This document shows positions 44,269-53,934 of a stretch of DNA of 64,000 nucleotides, piece by piece. The DNA comes from Tateyamaria omphalii. GTDB lineage: Bacteria; Pseudomonadota; Alphaproteobacteria; Rhodobacterales; Rhodobacteraceae. A program made the position numbers and the translations under genes. The notes beneath the pieces are model-generated. The model saw only the letters and a list, made by a program, of their open reading frames with translations. It searched no databases and had not been told where the DNA came from. The DNA lies in assembly GCF_001969365.1 (NCBI RefSeq), contig NZ_CP019312.1, forward strand, positions 1,364,001 through 1,428,000, read 5' to 3'. Numbering within the stretch: the stretch's first letter is position 1; the number at the start of each line of letters is the position of its first letter.

Positions 44269-45273
44269 TCAGATCGACAGACGAGCCGCGTGCGTTCCGC
44301 GTTCGCGGTACGGCGTCGTGTCGTAATGCGCCCGGTAGCATTTCGAGAAATGCGACGGTGAGGCAAATCCACAGGCCAACGCCACATTGATCACGCTCAT
44401 ATCCGTCTGCATCAACAGATTGCGGGCCTTCTGCAGGCGCAATTCCATGTAATACCGCTTCGGACTGCGGTTCAGATAACGGCGGAACAGACGTTCGAGC
44501 TGCCGGGTCGACATGCCGACATCCTTGGCCAGGATCGACGGGCTGATCGGCTCCTCGATGTTTTGCTCCATGATCTGGATGACCTGGCTCAGCTTGGGAT
44601 GGCGGACGCCGATGCGCGTCGGAACGGACAGGCGCTGCGTGTCCTGATCGGTCCTGATCGAGGAATAGATTAACTGATCGGCGACGGCGTTTGCCAATTC
44701 TTCGCCGTGATCGTCAGCAATCAATTTCAGCATCAAGTCTATGGAGGAGGTGCCGCCGGCTGTCGTCAAACGCTTTTCATCCACGACAAACACGGATTTT
44801 GTCAGCTCAACGTCCTGAAATTCTTCAGAAAAGCTGTCCTGATTTTCCCAATGGATCGTGGCCTTCTTGCCGTCCAGCAGCCCGGCCTTCGCCAATGAAT
44901 ACGCCGCGGTACACAGACCCGCCATCGGAACGCCCTTGCGCGCCTCACGACGCAACCAGCCCAACAGACGTTTGGTGGTTGCCGCCTGCACGTCGATGCC
45001 ACCGCACACCATAACAACATCATCGCGCGTCAACTCGTCCAGATCGCCGTCCAGCTTGAACCCCGTCCCGGCCGAGCAATAGGCGGCCTCGCCGCCTTCG
45101 CCGATGATCTTCCAGGCGTACAGCTCACGGTCCGCCATGCGATTTGCAATCCGCAGGCTCTCAAGCGCAGCTGAGAAGCACAGCATCGTAAAATTATCGA
45201 GAAGGACAAACACGTAACGCTTGGGTTTGTCGACCTCTTGGCGGGTCTCTTTGGCCGGGCGAGAAAGCGACAT
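44269..45273 (-). CDS. GlxA-family AraC-type transcriptional regulator
   Basis: About 334 residues. The N-terminal DJ-1/glutamine amidotransferase-like sensor has YVFVLLDNFTMLCFSAALESLR and GLCTAAYSLAKAGLL (nucleophile-elbow position, a cysteine present). The C-terminal AraC domain has two helix-turn-helix units: ILAKDVGMSTRQLERLFRR and VALACGFASPSHFSKCYR. Family members such as GbdR and CdhR sense glycine betaine, carnitine or other amines. With BCCT transporters and one-carbon genes in the window this fits, but no target is adjacent. MSLSRPAKE is chosen as start; an ATG four codons earlier is possible. Confidence 0.87.
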   Translation of the reverse strand: MSLSRPAKETRQEVDKPKRYVFVLLDNFTMLCFSAALESLRIANRMADRELYAWKIIGEGGEAAYCSAGTGFKLDGDLDELTRDDVVMVCGGIDVQAATTKRLLGWLRREARKGVPMAGLCTAAYSLAKAGLLDGKKATIHWENQDSFSEEFQDVELTKSVFVVDEKRLTTAGGTSSIDLMLKLIADDHGEELANAVADQLIYSSIRTDQDTQRLSVPTRIGVRHPKLSQVIQIMEQNIEEPISPSILAKDVGMSTRQLERLFRRYLNRSPKRYYMELRLQKARNLLMQTDMSVINVALACGFASPSHFSKCYRAHYDTTPYRERGTHAARLSI

Positions 45274-45450
45274 CGCGGCACGCATCCTGTTGTCTTTGCC
45301 GGGCGTGAGTGACCCGGGTGTTTTGCCAGCCTGATCACGGCGCAAACGCCACGTCAAGAGGGCGCAATTGTGATATGGTGTCCGCCCGAGACCTTTTGTA
45401 TAGAGGTCCGCGGTCACGTGACCGCTAACAGCTTATTGCGGAGAGAGAAG

Positions 45451-46824
45451 ATGAGCGATTGGACGAAATCTGACTGGCGCGCCAAGCCCCGGATCCAGAT
45501 GCCCGATTATACCGACGCTGCGGCACTGAACGCGGTCGAGGCGCAGCTTTCGAAGTATCCTCCGCTGGTTTTTGCAGGCGAGGCGCGGCGGCTAAAAGCA
45601 CATCTCGCCGATGCCTCACGTGGTGACGCATTCTTGCTGCAGGGCGGGGATTGCGCAGAAGCGTTTGACCAGTTCAGCGCCGACAGCATCCGCGACACGT
45701 TCAAGGTCATGCTGCAGATGGCGATGGTGCTGACCTATGGCGCGAAGGTGCCGGTGATCAAACTGGGCCGCATGGCTGGCCAGTTCGCCAAGCCGCGCTC
45801 GGCCCCGACCGAGGTGGTGGATGGTGTGGAACTGCCCAGTTACCGCGGCGACATCATCAACGAACTGGCCTTTACCCCCGACGCGCGCATCCCGGACCCG
45901 AAGAAGATGCTGCAAGCCTACACCCAGGCGGCAGCCACGCTGAACCTGCTGCGCGCGTTTTCCACCGGTGGGTTCGCTGACATGAACATGGTGCATTCCT
46001 GGACCCTTGGATTTGCCGACGGGCAGGGGACAGAGAAATACCGTGAGATTGCAACGCGCATTCAGGACACAATCGACTTCATGGCCGCTGCGGGCATTGA
46101 TGCGGACACAACGCATGAATTCTCGTCGGTCGAATTTTACACCAGCCACGAGTCGCTGCTGCTGGAGTATGAGGAAGCGCTGACACGTATCGACAGCACC
46201 ACCGGCAAGTGGCTGGCTGGGTCTGGCCACATGATCTGGATCGGGGACCGAACGCGTCAGCCAGATGGGGCGCATGTGGAATTTGCCCGCGGCGTGCAAA
46301 ACCCCATCGGTCTGAAATGCGGCCCCACCACCACGGCCGAGGATCTGAAGGTTCTCATGGCCAAGCTGAACCCCGAAAACGAAGCAGGGCGTTTGACCCT
46401 GATCGCACGCTTTGGGGCAGGGTCGGTGGGTGAACACCTGCCGCGCCTGATCAAAGCGGTTCAGGAGGAGGGCGCCAATGTCGTCTGGGTCTGCGACGCA
46501 ATGCACGGCAACACGATCAAGTCATCGACCGGCTACAAGACGCGTCCGTTTGACAGCGTACTGCGCGAAGTCCGCGAGTTCTTTGGCGTCCACGCAGCCG
46601 AAGGCACAGTGCCAGGCGGCGTGCACTTCGAGATGACCGGTCAGGATGTGACCGAATGCACCGGCGGCGTGCGCGCCGTCACGGAAGAAGACCTGAGCGA
46701 TCGGTACCACACGGCCTGTGATCCACGTCTGAATGCGTCACAATCGCTGGAACTGGCCTTCCTGGTGGCCGAAGAGCTGTCGCAGCTGCGCGCCACACGG
46801 GCCAAGGCACGCGTGGCCAGCTGA
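45451..46824 (+). CDS. 3-deoxy-7-phosphoheptulonate synthase, class II
   Basis: 457 residues. [13 protein letters not shown] near residue 70, with its metal cysteine, [12 protein letters not shown] and [11 protein letters not shown] are signatures of class II (plant-type) DAHP synthases, unrelated in sequence to E. coli AroFGH. It joins phosphoenolpyruvate and erythrose 4-phosphate to begin aromatic amino acid synthesis. The start follows GGAGAGAG. It is divergent from the GlxA-type regulator, about 180 bp apart, and ends before a two-way terminator. Confidence 0.94.
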   Translation: MSDWTKSDWRAKPRIQMPDYTDAAALNAVEAQLSKYPPLVFAGEARRLKAHLADASRGDAFLLQGGDCAEAFDQFSADSIRDTFKVMLQMAMVLTYGAKVPVIKLGRMAGQFAKPRSAPTEVVDGVELPSYRGDIINELAFTPDARIPDPKKMLQAYTQAAATLNLLRAFSTGGFADMNMVHSWTLGFADGQGTEKYREIATRIQDTIDFMAAAGIDADTTHEFSSVEFYTSHESLLLEYEEALTRIDSTTGKWLAGSGHMIWIGDRTRQPDGAHVEFARGVQNPIGLKCGPTTTAEDLKVLMAKLNPENEAGRLTLIARFGAGSVGEHLPRLIKAVQEEGANVVWVCDAMHGNTIKSSTGYKTRPFDSVLREVREFFGVHAAEGTVPGGVHFEMTGQDVTECTGGVRAVTEEDLSDRYHTACDPRLNASQSLELAFLVAEELSQLRATRAKARVAS

Positions 46825-46830
46825 CAAAAG

Positions 46831-46862
46831 AAAACGCTCCGGTCAGATTGATCCGGAGCGCA
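46831..46862. terminator. two-way terminator between DAHP synthase and PAS gene
   Basis: CGCTCCGG (46835-46842) and CCGGAGCG (46853-46860) form the stem. On the minus strand it is followed by TTTTCTTTTG, a good tract for the PAS gene; on the plus strand CACTTCTTT is weaker. It separates two convergent genes. Confidence 0.8.
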
Positions 46863-46883
46863 CTTCTTTACTCACCAGCCCGA

Positions 46884-47585
46884 CTAGCGGTCTTCTGACT
46901 TGACCAGCCGCAGATACGGCACGTCAGACCGCGGTGTTGTTGTCTCAAACGTCTTCTGGCCTTCTGCAAATCCATCCATCCGCGCGAGTTGCGCATCTCG
47001 TTTCGGGGCGGGCTTGACCGGCTCCGGCATCGTGGACGGTGCCGAGATTGGCCGAATGCGCGCACCAACCACGTTGAAGCGGCGTGGAGTGTGACCGATG
47101 TCGCCATGGGCCACGAAGCAACCAAGAATCCGGCTGACGTCGCCCAGGTCGCTTTTGAGCGGCAAAAGCAGCAGCCGCGCATCCATCTGCGGTTTTGCAA
47201 CTGTGGTCTCGGCGCTCATGCGCAGTTCGCATACAGCAGGGCGCTGGCAGACATCTTCGATCGCGTCCGAGATTTGGCGGCGGCACGGCGGCGTGATCAA
47301 GGATGTCAGCGGCATTCCGCGCACTTCCATGCCCATCAGATCGCCCAGATGGCTGCCTGCGATGCGAATGCGGGCCATGCCGGGTGCGACCCGCTCCAGA
47401 ACAAAGGTGTATTCCAGCGCAGACTCGATTCCACGCGGGTCAATCTCGGATCGCTTGGGCATCAGCCGCACACCGCGCAAGCCTTCCCAATACGCCTCTA
47501 CCTGCGAAATCGCGGAAAAACCAATCTCTGCACGAAACTCTGTCATAGCGAATACATTGTGCGGGTTCCGCTCTGATTTGTCCAT
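46884..47585 (-). CDS. PAS-domain protein of the Rhodobacterales type
   Basis: About 233 residues from MDKSERNPHN; ATGs 39 bp further in (MTEFRAEIG) are an alternative but have no ribosome site, whereas GAGAG precedes the chosen one. YWEGLRGVRLMPKRSEIDP, RIAGSHLGDLMGMEVRGMPLTSL and RRQISDAIEDV match a PAS_5-type protein common in Rhodobacterales. A disordered, basic tail with RMDGFAEGQKTF follows. No output domain is attached, so it probably senses and binds a partner. Function unknown. Confidence 0.78.
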   Translation of the reverse strand: MDKSERNPHNVFAMTEFRAEIGFSAISQVEAYWEGLRGVRLMPKRSEIDPRGIESALEYTFVLERVAPGMARIRIAGSHLGDLMGMEVRGMPLTSLITPPCRRQISDAIEDVCQRPAVCELRMSAETTVAKPQMDARLLLLPLKSDLGDVSRILGCFVAHGDIGHTPRRFNVVGARIRPISAPSTMPEPVKPAPKRDAQLARMDGFAEGQKTFETTTPRSDVPYLRLVKSEDR

Positions 47586-47697
47586 CTGTACATACTCTCG
47601 CTGCGTCGTAGCGCTGTTCTGTGGCGCCGTTGATGCAAAACATATCAAATTTGATCGGCTCCGCCCGCTGAAAGCTAACAAATGGTTAATCCCGGTC

Positions 47698-47714
47698 CGT
47701 CCCCGCGGGGACAG
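47698..47714. repeat. dispersed palindrome GTCCCCGCGGGGAC, copy 3 (upstream of yicC)
   Basis: CGTCCCCGCGGGGACAG shares 16 exact bases with copies at 10139 and 30391. This is the only intergenic copy, 40 bp before the yicC start, between two divergent genes. Confidence 0.8.
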
Positions 47715-47754
47715 GTCTCGTGGCTTGCTCCGCCCACGACTTCCCCCTAAACGC

Positions 47755-48675
47755 ATGAGCATGACGAAAAAAAGCCAAGACGCCGCGCTGCGGTCCATGA
47801 CCGGGTTTGCAGCTCTGACCGGCACAGCCCAACCGTTTCGCTGGGCGTGGGACATCCGCAGTGTGAATGGCAAGGGTCTTGATCTGCGCCTGCGGGTTCC
47901 TGACTGGATTGACGGGCTCGAGGCCGCGCTGCGTCCGCTGGTGGCGAAACGTGCCAAGCGCGGCAACGTTACGCTGTCATTGCGCATAACCCGCGACGAC
48001 GCATCTGTCGGACTGTCGCTGAACGCTGATACGATGCGGATCGTCGTCAAAAACCTGCTCGCGATTGAGGCTGAGGCGATGGAGCAGGGCCTCTCGCTGG
48101 CCCCCTCGCGGGCGACCGACATTGCCGTGATGCGCGGCGTCATGGATGCAGGGTCTGCCCAGGACGACCCTGCGCCCTTGCGCGCGGCCCTGGTGGCCGA
48201 GGTGCCCGCGCTGCTTGATGCCTTCGACGACATGCGCGCCCGTGAGGGTGCCGCATTGCAAGAGGTTCTTTTGGCCCAGCTCTCGGATGTCGAAACGTTG
48301 ACAGAACAGGCGGCCCAGCTGGCCGAGGCACGCAAGGACGACGTCGCCGCGACCCTCAAACGCAACCTCGGGCGCGTCTTGGACAATACGGACGGCGCAG
48401 ACCCCGATCGCGTCGCGCAAGAGCTCGCGCTGCTTGCCGTCAAGGCGGACGTCACCGAAGAGATCGACCGGTTGCACACCCATGTTCAGGCGGCGCGCGC
48501 GCTGCTAAGCGATGGCGGGACGGTAGGGCGCAAGCTGGATTTCCTGATGCAGGAGTTCAACCGCGAGGCCAACACCCTGTGTTCCAAGGCGCAGAACGCC
48601 GAACTGACGGCAGTTGGGCTGGCGTTGAAAGCCCTGATCGACCAGATGCGCGAACAAGTCCAGAACGTGGAATAA
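47755..48675 (+). CDS. YicC-family endoribonuclease
   Basis: 306 residues. SMTGFAALTG near the start, WDIRSVNGKGLDLRLRVPDWIDG, and KLDFLMQEFNREANTLCSKAQNAELT at the end are YicC family hallmarks. E. coli YicC is a metal-dependent RNase. The start is ATG at 47755, or the ATG two codons later; neither has a clear ribosome site. It is followed by gmk after 3 bp, the usual yicC-gmk order. Confidence 0.9.
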   Translation: MSMTKKSQDAALRSMTGFAALTGTAQPFRWAWDIRSVNGKGLDLRLRVPDWIDGLEAALRPLVAKRAKRGNVTLSLRITRDDASVGLSLNADTMRIVVKNLLAIEAEAMEQGLSLAPSRATDIAVMRGVMDAGSAQDDPAPLRAALVAEVPALLDAFDDMRAREGAALQEVLLAQLSDVETLTEQAAQLAEARKDDVAATLKRNLGRVLDNTDGADPDRVAQELALLAVKADVTEEIDRLHTHVQAARALLSDGGTVGRKLDFLMQEFNREANTLCSKAQNAELTAVGLALKALIDQMREQVQNVE

Positions 48676-48678
48676 GAG

Positions 48679-49329
48679 ATGTCACACGCCCCGACCCGCC
48701 GCGGTCTTCTGATCATCCTCAGTTCGCCGTCTGGCGCGGGCAAAAGCACCCTGGCACGGCGCCTGCGGGACTGGGACCCGGCCCTTGGCTTTTCGGTGTC
48801 GTCTACCACCCGCAAACCGCGCCCGGGTGAGGTCGATGGGGAGCATTACCACTTCGTGACCGAAACCGCTTTCAAGGGCGATGTTGCACAGGGCGAGATG
48901 CTGGAACACGCGCACGTCTTCGGCAATTTCTATGGCTCGCCCAAGGGCCCGGTCGAGAACGCGATCAACAAAGGGCGTGACGTGCTGTTTGATATCGACT
49001 GGCAGGGCGCGCAGCAGATCACCAACTCGGCCCTCGGCCAGCACACCTTGTCGATCTTTATCCTGCCTCCCTCCATTGCTGAACTGCGCCGCCGCCTGGA
49101 AAACCGCGCACAGGACGACGCCGACACCATTTCGCGGCGGATGCAAAAAAGCTGGGACGAGATCAGCCACTGGGGCGGCTACGACTATGTTCTGGTCAAC
49201 GATGATCTCGACACCACCGAAGCGCAGCTAAAAACCATCATCACCGCCACGCGCCTGCGCCGCCTGCAGCAACCGCAGCTGACGGACCACGTGCGCGCCT
49301 TGCAATCCGAATTCGAGGAGCTGACATGA
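48679..49329 (+). CDS. gmk: guanylate kinase
   Basis: 216 residues. The P-loop is [11 protein letters not shown] near residue 20, followed by [28 protein letters not shown] and a NDDLD lid. It phosphorylates GMP to GDP. The gene lies between yicC and a gamma carbonic anhydrase-like gene, overlapping the latter by 4 bp (ATGA). Confidence 0.96.
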   Translation: MSHAPTRRGLLIILSSPSGAGKSTLARRLRDWDPALGFSVSSTTRKPRPGEVDGEHYHFVTETAFKGDVAQGEMLEHAHVFGNFYGSPKGPVENAINKGRDVLFDIDWQGAQQITNSALGQHTLSIFILPPSIAELRRRLENRAQDDADTISRRMQKSWDEISHWGGYDYVLVNDDLDTTEAQLKTIITATRLRRLQQPQLTDHVRALQSEFEELT

Positions 49330-49853
49330 CCCTCTACGCCTTGGGCGACGACCGCCCACAGATCGCCGATGACACATGGGTCGCGCCGGATGCCAACCTG
49401 ATCGGCAAGGTCATTCTGGAAGAAGCGGCAAGCGTCTGGTTCGGCTGCACCATCCGCGCCGATCACGAGGACATCCGCATCGGCGCCGGCACCAATGTGC
49501 AGGAAAACTGCGTCATGCACATCGACGCAGGCTTTCCCCTGACCATCGGGCCGGGCTGCACCATCGGGCACAAGGTCATGCTGCATGGCTGTAACATTGG
49601 CGAAAACAGCCTGATCGGGATGGGCGCGACCGTGCTGAACGGCGCCAAGATCGGGAAGAACTGCCTGATCGGGGCAGGGGCCTTGATCACGGAAAACAAA
49701 GAGATTCCCGACGGATCGCTGGTGATGGGCGTGCCGGGCAAAGTGGTGCGCGCATTGGACGAACAGGCGATCGAGGGCCTGCGCGCCTCGGCGCTGCATT
49801 ATCAGGACAATATGCGCAGGTTCCGCGACGGGATGGTGAAGGTGTCAGGCTGA
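49326..49853 (+). CDS. gamma carbonic anhydrase-like hexapeptide-repeat protein
   Basis: 175 residues of left-handed beta helix: the repeats run from about residue 20 to 125 with I/V/L-G-x4 spacing. The three zinc histidines H65 (CVMHID), H82 (IGHKV) and H87 (LHG) are in the family places. Real gamma carbonic anhydrases hydrate CO2, but many close relatives are inactive, so activity is open. It overlaps gmk before and the CHMI-like gene after (TGATG). Confidence 0.88.
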   Translation: MTLYALGDDRPQIADDTWVAPDANLIGKVILEEAASVWFGCTIRADHEDIRIGAGTNVQENCVMHIDAGFPLTIGPGCTIGHKVMLHGCNIGENSLIGMGATVLNGAKIGKNCLIGAGALITENKEIPDGSLVMGVPGKVVRALDEQAIEGLRASALHYQDNMRRFRDGMVKVSG

Positions 49854-50176
49854 TGCCGCATTGCGAACTCAGCTATTCCAGCGATCTGGAGATCGACGCC
49901 AAAGCCATGCTGGCGCAGGTGGAAGCCTGCATTCTGCGCCATGACGGCGGCGCGGGCGAGACGAAGGGCCGGGCATATCCCGCGCCGGAGTTCCTGCACA
50001 CACATCTCAAGGCGTCGGTCGCCCTCTTGGCCAAACCGCATCGCGGTGCGGAATTCACCGCCGCGCTGCAAAAGGACCTTGTCGACGTGATCTCGGCCCA
50101 CCTGCCGCGCCCTTGCTGGCTAAGCGTCGACATCACCTTCAGTTCACAAACCTATCACACGGAATTCCTGGAATGA
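49853..50176 (+). CDS. 5-carboxymethyl-2-hydroxymuconate isomerase-like protein
   Basis: 107 residues of the tautomerase superfamily. The catalytic Pro2 is conserved (MPHCELSYS); after Met removal it would be the general base. LKASVALLA and LSVDITFSSQTYHTEF fit the CHMI fold. No other homoprotocatechuate genes are present, so the true substrate may differ. It overlaps both neighbours. Confidence 0.82.
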   Translation: MPHCELSYSSDLEIDAKAMLAQVEACILRHDGGAGETKGRAYPAPEFLHTHLKASVALLAKPHRGAEFTAALQKDLVDVISAHLPRPCWLSVDITFSSQTYHTEFLE

Positions 50177-51360
50177 CTGCGAACAACAAGGGCTCGCTGA
50201 TGCGGCCCACACCCTTGCCCGAAAGTGCGTCACGCCCGGTCGTCACACCGCTCAGTCCGTCGGTGGTTTACGCGTCGGACACGCCGGACATGCTGGATGC
50301 GCAATATGATGGCGACCTGCACGGCTACACCTACAGTCGGGAAGGGCACCCGAATGCCGATGTGGTGGCACAAGCCATCGACCGGATGGAAGGGGCACCG
50401 CATCTGGGTGTGCTGACGTCCTCGGGCATGGGTGCGGTATCTGCTGTGTTGCTGGGGCTCCTCAAAGCCGGGGATCACGTGATCGGCGGCAACCAGCTTT
50501 ACGGTCGCAGCCTGCGCATGATGGCCGAAGACCTGCCGCGTTTGGGTATTGAAACGTCGATGGTCGATCCGGGGGATGTTGACGCTGTGCGCGCGGCCAT
50601 GCGCCCCGAGACGAAGATGATCCTGGTCGAGGTTGTGTCGAACCCGACCCTTCGCGTGGCGGATGTGCTGGGCCTGTCGGCACTTGCGAAAGAGGCGGGC
50701 GTCCTGTTCGTGATCGACAACACCTTTACCACACCCCGCGCGTTCAAGGCATTCGATCACGGCGCCGACATCGTCATCCACTCACTGACCAAGCTGCTGT
50801 CGGGCCATTCTGACGTGATGCTTGGCTATGTCGCCGCGCGAGACAAGGCGACCAACGACCGACTGCGCGTGTTCACCGTGACAGCTGGCATGACGCCCAG
50901 CCCCTTCGACTGCTGGCTGGCCGAACGCGGTCTGCTCAGCTTCGATCTGCGCTATGACCGGGCGCAGGCGACCGCGGCCGTTCTGGCAGAACACCTGGGC
51001 GGCTTGAAAGGCGTCAAGCGCGTGATTTACCCCGCGCGGCACGACCATCCCGACCACGCGCGCGCCGAGGCGCTGCTCAAGGGCCAGTATTGCAACATGG
51101 TCAGTTTCGAAATCGACGGCGGACGCGCGGCGGCCAATGCCTTTGCCCGCGGTGCCGAAGGCTTGAACTTCGCACCCACCCTCGGTGACGTCGGCACAAC
51201 GATCTCCCACCCGGCGTCATCCTCGCACCGGGCGCTGACGGCAGAGAAACGGGCGGAACTGGGCATGTCCGAAGGGTTTTTTCGCGTTTCCGTCGGCCTG
51301 GAGGAGCCCACTGCGCTGTGCGACGTCTTCAGCCGCGCGGTTGAGGCTGCGGTTGGCTAA
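50173..51360 (+). CDS. trans-sulfuration PLP enzyme (cystathionine gamma-synthase/lyase family)
   Basis: 395 residues. YTYSREGHPNADVV (with Y and R that hold cofactor phosphate), SSGMGAVSAVLLGLL, VSNPTLRVADV and the PLP lysine in HSLTKLLSGHSDVMLG are present. The family includes cystathionine gamma-synthase, beta-/gamma-lyases, methionine gamma-lyase and O-acetylhomoserine sulfhydrylase, and the exact reaction cannot be told here. The ATG overlaps the isomerase stop. Confidence 0.88.
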   Translation: MTANNKGSLMRPTPLPESASRPVVTPLSPSVVYASDTPDMLDAQYDGDLHGYTYSREGHPNADVVAQAIDRMEGAPHLGVLTSSGMGAVSAVLLGLLKAGDHVIGGNQLYGRSLRMMAEDLPRLGIETSMVDPGDVDAVRAAMRPETKMILVEVVSNPTLRVADVLGLSALAKEAGVLFVIDNTFTTPRAFKAFDHGADIVIHSLTKLLSGHSDVMLGYVAARDKATNDRLRVFTVTAGMTPSPFDCWLAERGLLSFDLRYDRAQATAAVLAEHLGGLKGVKRVIYPARHDHPDHARAEALLKGQYCNMVSFEIDGGRAAANAFARGAEGLNFAPTLGDVGTTISHPASSSHRALTAEKRAELGMSEGFFRVSVGLEEPTALCDVFSRAVEAAVG

Positions 51361-51371
51361 GAGGGCACTCC

Positions 51372-52427
51372 ATGGGCAACGATGTGTTGGACGCGCTGCT
51401 GGCCGCCTTTCCGCTGCCCACGCTGGCCATTGACGGAACGGAACGGATCGTCGCCGCAAATGCCGAGGCGCTGACGCTGATCGGGCAACAGGCGCTTGGT
51501 CGGAACTATGTCACCATGCTGCGCCAGCCTGCGCTTCTGGATGCAGTCGAGGCGACGTTGCAGGACGGGCAGCCGCGCGGCACCAGTTATCTGGGCAACG
51601 ACGGGGCCCAGGACACGACGTTCCGCGTCAGTATCCGCGCGGTGTCCCGCATTGGCCGAAATGCAGGCGGCGCCGCTGTACTGGTGTTCGAGGACATCAC
51701 ACATGTCGAACAGGCCAGCCAGATGCGCCGCGACTTCGTTGCCAATGTCAGTCATGAACTGCGCACGCCGCTGACGGCCCTGATGGGGTTCATCGAAACC
51801 CTGCGTGGCCCGGCCCGAGACGATGCGGCAGCGGCAGAGCGGTTTCTGAACATCATGCAGGACGAAGCGGAGCGTATGAACCGGCTCGTTGGTGATCTGA
51901 TGTCGCTGAACCGGGTGGAAGGGGATGAGCGTGTGCGCCCGACCGAAGCTGTGGTTCTGAACGACATCCTCGATTCGACCCTGCGCACCCTGCGGTCCCT
52001 GGCCGAAGAAGCAGGCGTTACCTTCGAACGGGAATTCAACGGCGATCCCGTCTATGTCATGGCGGACGCGGATCAGTTGAAGCAGGTGTTTACCAACCTG
52101 ATCGAGAACGCGATCAAATACGGCGGCACCGGGGAGCGGGTGACCGTGCGCATGACCAGCAGTGCCCGAGAACCCGCGCTGCGGGCGCCCGGTGTGCGCG
52201 TGCAGATCGTGGATTACGGCCCCGGCATCGACCCCGTGCACCTGCCGCGGATCACAGAACGCTTTTACCGCGCCGATGATCACCGCAGCCGTGCGCTTGG
52301 GGGCACCGGGCTGGGCCTTGCCATCGTAAAACACATCATCAATCGCCACCGCGGGCGGCTTCGGGTGCAAAGCACGCTGGGTGAGGGTGCGACGTTTACG
52401 GTGATCCTTCCGGTGCAGACCGTCTGA
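51372..52427 (+). CDS. phoR: phosphate regulon sensor histidine kinase PhoR
   Basis: 351 residues. An N-terminal PAS domain (residues about 8-110) precedes the dimerisation histidine H128 in VANVSHELRTPL; the ATP-binding boxes NLIENAIKYGG, DYGPGIDP and GGTGLGLAIVKHI follow. Unlike E. coli PhoR there is no clear membrane segment, as in other Rhodobacteraceae. It leads the phosphate locus: pstSCAB, phoU and phoB follow in the same direction. It phosphorylates PhoB when phosphate is scarce. Confidence 0.9.
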   Translation: MGNDVLDALLAAFPLPTLAIDGTERIVAANAEALTLIGQQALGRNYVTMLRQPALLDAVEATLQDGQPRGTSYLGNDGAQDTTFRVSIRAVSRIGRNAGGAAVLVFEDITHVEQASQMRRDFVANVSHELRTPLTALMGFIETLRGPARDDAAAAERFLNIMQDEAERMNRLVGDLMSLNRVEGDERVRPTEAVVLNDILDSTLRTLRSLAEEAGVTFEREFNGDPVYVMADADQLKQVFTNLIENAIKYGGTGERVTVRMTSSAREPALRAPGVRVQIVDYGPGIDPVHLPRITERFYRADDHRSRALGGTGLGLAIVKHIINRHRGRLRVQSTLGEGATFTVILPVQTV

Positions 52428-52782
52428 GATGCCAGATACCGCATCGCGGCGCGCCGCTGCGCAGGACATTCCCGTTTGAAGGGTGGGTCGGACCCTTGAA
52501 CGACACAGCCGATTCTTCACAAACTGTCTGATCTTGCTGAGAAACTCGATTTTCTCCATGGAATTTGTCGAGTTGTTGAGGTCACTTGTGTTAGGAAAAT
52601 GGTCGGTAAAACAATGTGTTGCGGGATCATGTAACGAAAAAGCCGGTTGCTTTTGCCAAAGATGTCTATTGTCATACGCCTGTTACAAAACCGACACAAA
52701 AGCTGCGCCTATGTCGCCTAAACGGGCGGCTAAGGTCCTCATGGGGGGGATCACCTATAATATGCTCAAACAGGAGACATTC
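52428..52782. other. 355-bp spacer between phoR and pstS
   Basis: No gene is seen. It carries a hairpin at 52476-52500 (AAGGGT/ACCCTT core, with GGTGGGTCGG like the one after icd), the Pho box at 52669-52697, a perfect TATAAT at 52756-52761, and the pstS ribosome site. An ORF running in frame into pstS is explained by the lack of stops, not by coding. Confidence 0.6.
52669..52697 (+). promoter_or_regulatory. Pho box upstream of pstS
   Basis: TTGTCAT-ACGC-CTGTTAC-AAAA-CCGACAC: three 7-bp direct repeats at an 11-bp period, the first two close to the PhoB consensus CTGTCAT. It is 86-114 bp before the pstS start. Two repeats are a standard box; the third is weaker. It supports phosphate control of the pst operon. 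Confidence 0.75.
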
Positions 52783-53823
52783 ATGTCCTTTGTGAAACTC
52801 ACCACATCGGCATTGGCCCTTTCGGCCATGGCTGCAACCGCCGCTGTGGCGCGTGACCAGGTTCAAATCGCCGGGTCGTCCACCGTTCTGCCCTACGCTT
52901 CGATCGTTGCGGAACTCTTCGGCGACAACACCGATTTCCCGACGCCGGTCGTTGAATCGGGCGGCTCCTCGGCGGGCCTCAAGCGGTTCTGCCAGGGCGT
53001 TGGCACCGAGCACACCGACATCGCAAACGCATCGCGCGCCATCCGCGATAAGGAAATCCAGGCCTGCGCAGAAGCGGGTGTGACCGACATCATCGAAGTG
53101 CGCATCGGCTACGACGGCATCGTGTTCGCCAGCCAGATCGACGGCCCCGCCTACACAGCCTTCACCCCGTCGGACATCTTCAATGCTCTGGCACCGCAAG
53201 TGATGGTTGACGGCGAACTGGTCGACAACCCTCACACGCAATGGTCCGACTTCAACGCCGACCTGCCTGCCGATGACATCCTGGCCTTCATCCCAGGCAC
53301 CAAGCACGGCACACGTGAAGTGTTCGAGGAAAAAGTGATCGCCGCAGGCTGCGAAGCCACAGGCGCCATGGAAGCCATGATCGCTGGCGGCATGTCCGAG
53401 GATGACGCCGAAGACGCGTGCCTGAGCGTGCGCACCGACGGTCGTTCGGTCGACATCGACGGTGATTACACCGAAACTCTGGCTTCGATCGACGCCAACG
53501 CCAACGCCATCGGCGTGTTCGGTCTGGCCTTCTACGAAAACAACACCGACAAGCTGAAAGTGGCAACCATGTCGGGCGTTGAGCCGACCACAGAAACCAT
53601 CGCAGCCGGTGAATACCCCGTGTCGCGTCCGCTGTACTTCTACATCAAGAAGGCCCACATCGGCGTGATCCCCGGCCTGAAAGAGTACGCTGAGTTCTTC
53701 GTGTCCGACGCAGTTGCTGGCCCCTCCGGCCCGCTGGCCGCCTATGGCCTGGTGTCCGATCCAGAGCTGGCCGCTACTCAAGCGATGATCGCTGACGAGC
53801 AAACAATGGGCGGCGGTTCCTGA
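52783..53823 (+). CDS. pstS: phosphate ABC transporter substrate-binding protein PstS
   Basis: 346 residues with a signal peptide ending near TAAVARDQ. QIAGSSTVLPYASIVAEL is the phosphate-binding N-terminal motif; GGSSAGLKRF is a second ligand loop and the IANASRAI segment a third. It binds phosphate in the periplasm for PstCAB. The start follows AGGAG. A hairpin after the stop may lower expression of the genes downstream. Confidence 0.95.
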   Translation: MSFVKLTTSALALSAMAATAAVARDQVQIAGSSTVLPYASIVAELFGDNTDFPTPVVESGGSSAGLKRFCQGVGTEHTDIANASRAIRDKEIQACAEAGVTDIIEVRIGYDGIVFASQIDGPAYTAFTPSDIFNALAPQVMVDGELVDNPHTQWSDFNADLPADDILAFIPGTKHGTREVFEEKVIAAGCEATGAMEAMIAGGMSEDDAEDACLSVRTDGRSVDIDGDYTETLASIDANANAIGVFGLAFYENNTDKLKVATMSGVEPTTETIAAGEYPVSRPLYFYIKKAHIGVIPGLKEYAEFFVSDAVAGPSGPLAAYGLVSDPELAATQAMIADEQTMGGGS

Positions 53824-53859
53824 TCTGATCACAGATCATACCCATGCCAAGACAAACGA

Positions 53860-53892
53860 CCGGGCGGCTCCACCGCCGCCCGGTTTCTGCTT
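53860..53892 (+). terminator. hairpin between pstS and pstC, probable attenuator
   Basis: CCGGGCGG (53860-53867) and CCGCCCGG (53876-53883) pair, followed by TTTCTGCTTT. It lies 36 bp after pstS and 43 bp before pstC. Partial termination would give more PstS than the membrane parts, as is usual for binding-protein genes. A smaller GATCTG/CAGATC hairpin overlaps the pstS stop at 53822-53837. Confidence 0.7.
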
Positions 53893-53934
53893 TCAAGACC
53901 GCCTGAGACGCGGCCTTAGCACTTTGGGGGACAT

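Noticed and set aside
47586..48479. Long minus-strand frame running from the PAS gene through yicC
   Set aside because: It is antisense to yicC, whose own product has clear family motifs; the GC-rich codon bias opens the opposite frame.
52483..52782. Upstream extension of pstS
   Set aside because: The signal peptide and ribosome site define the start at 52783; the upstream part lies over the Pho box and promoter.
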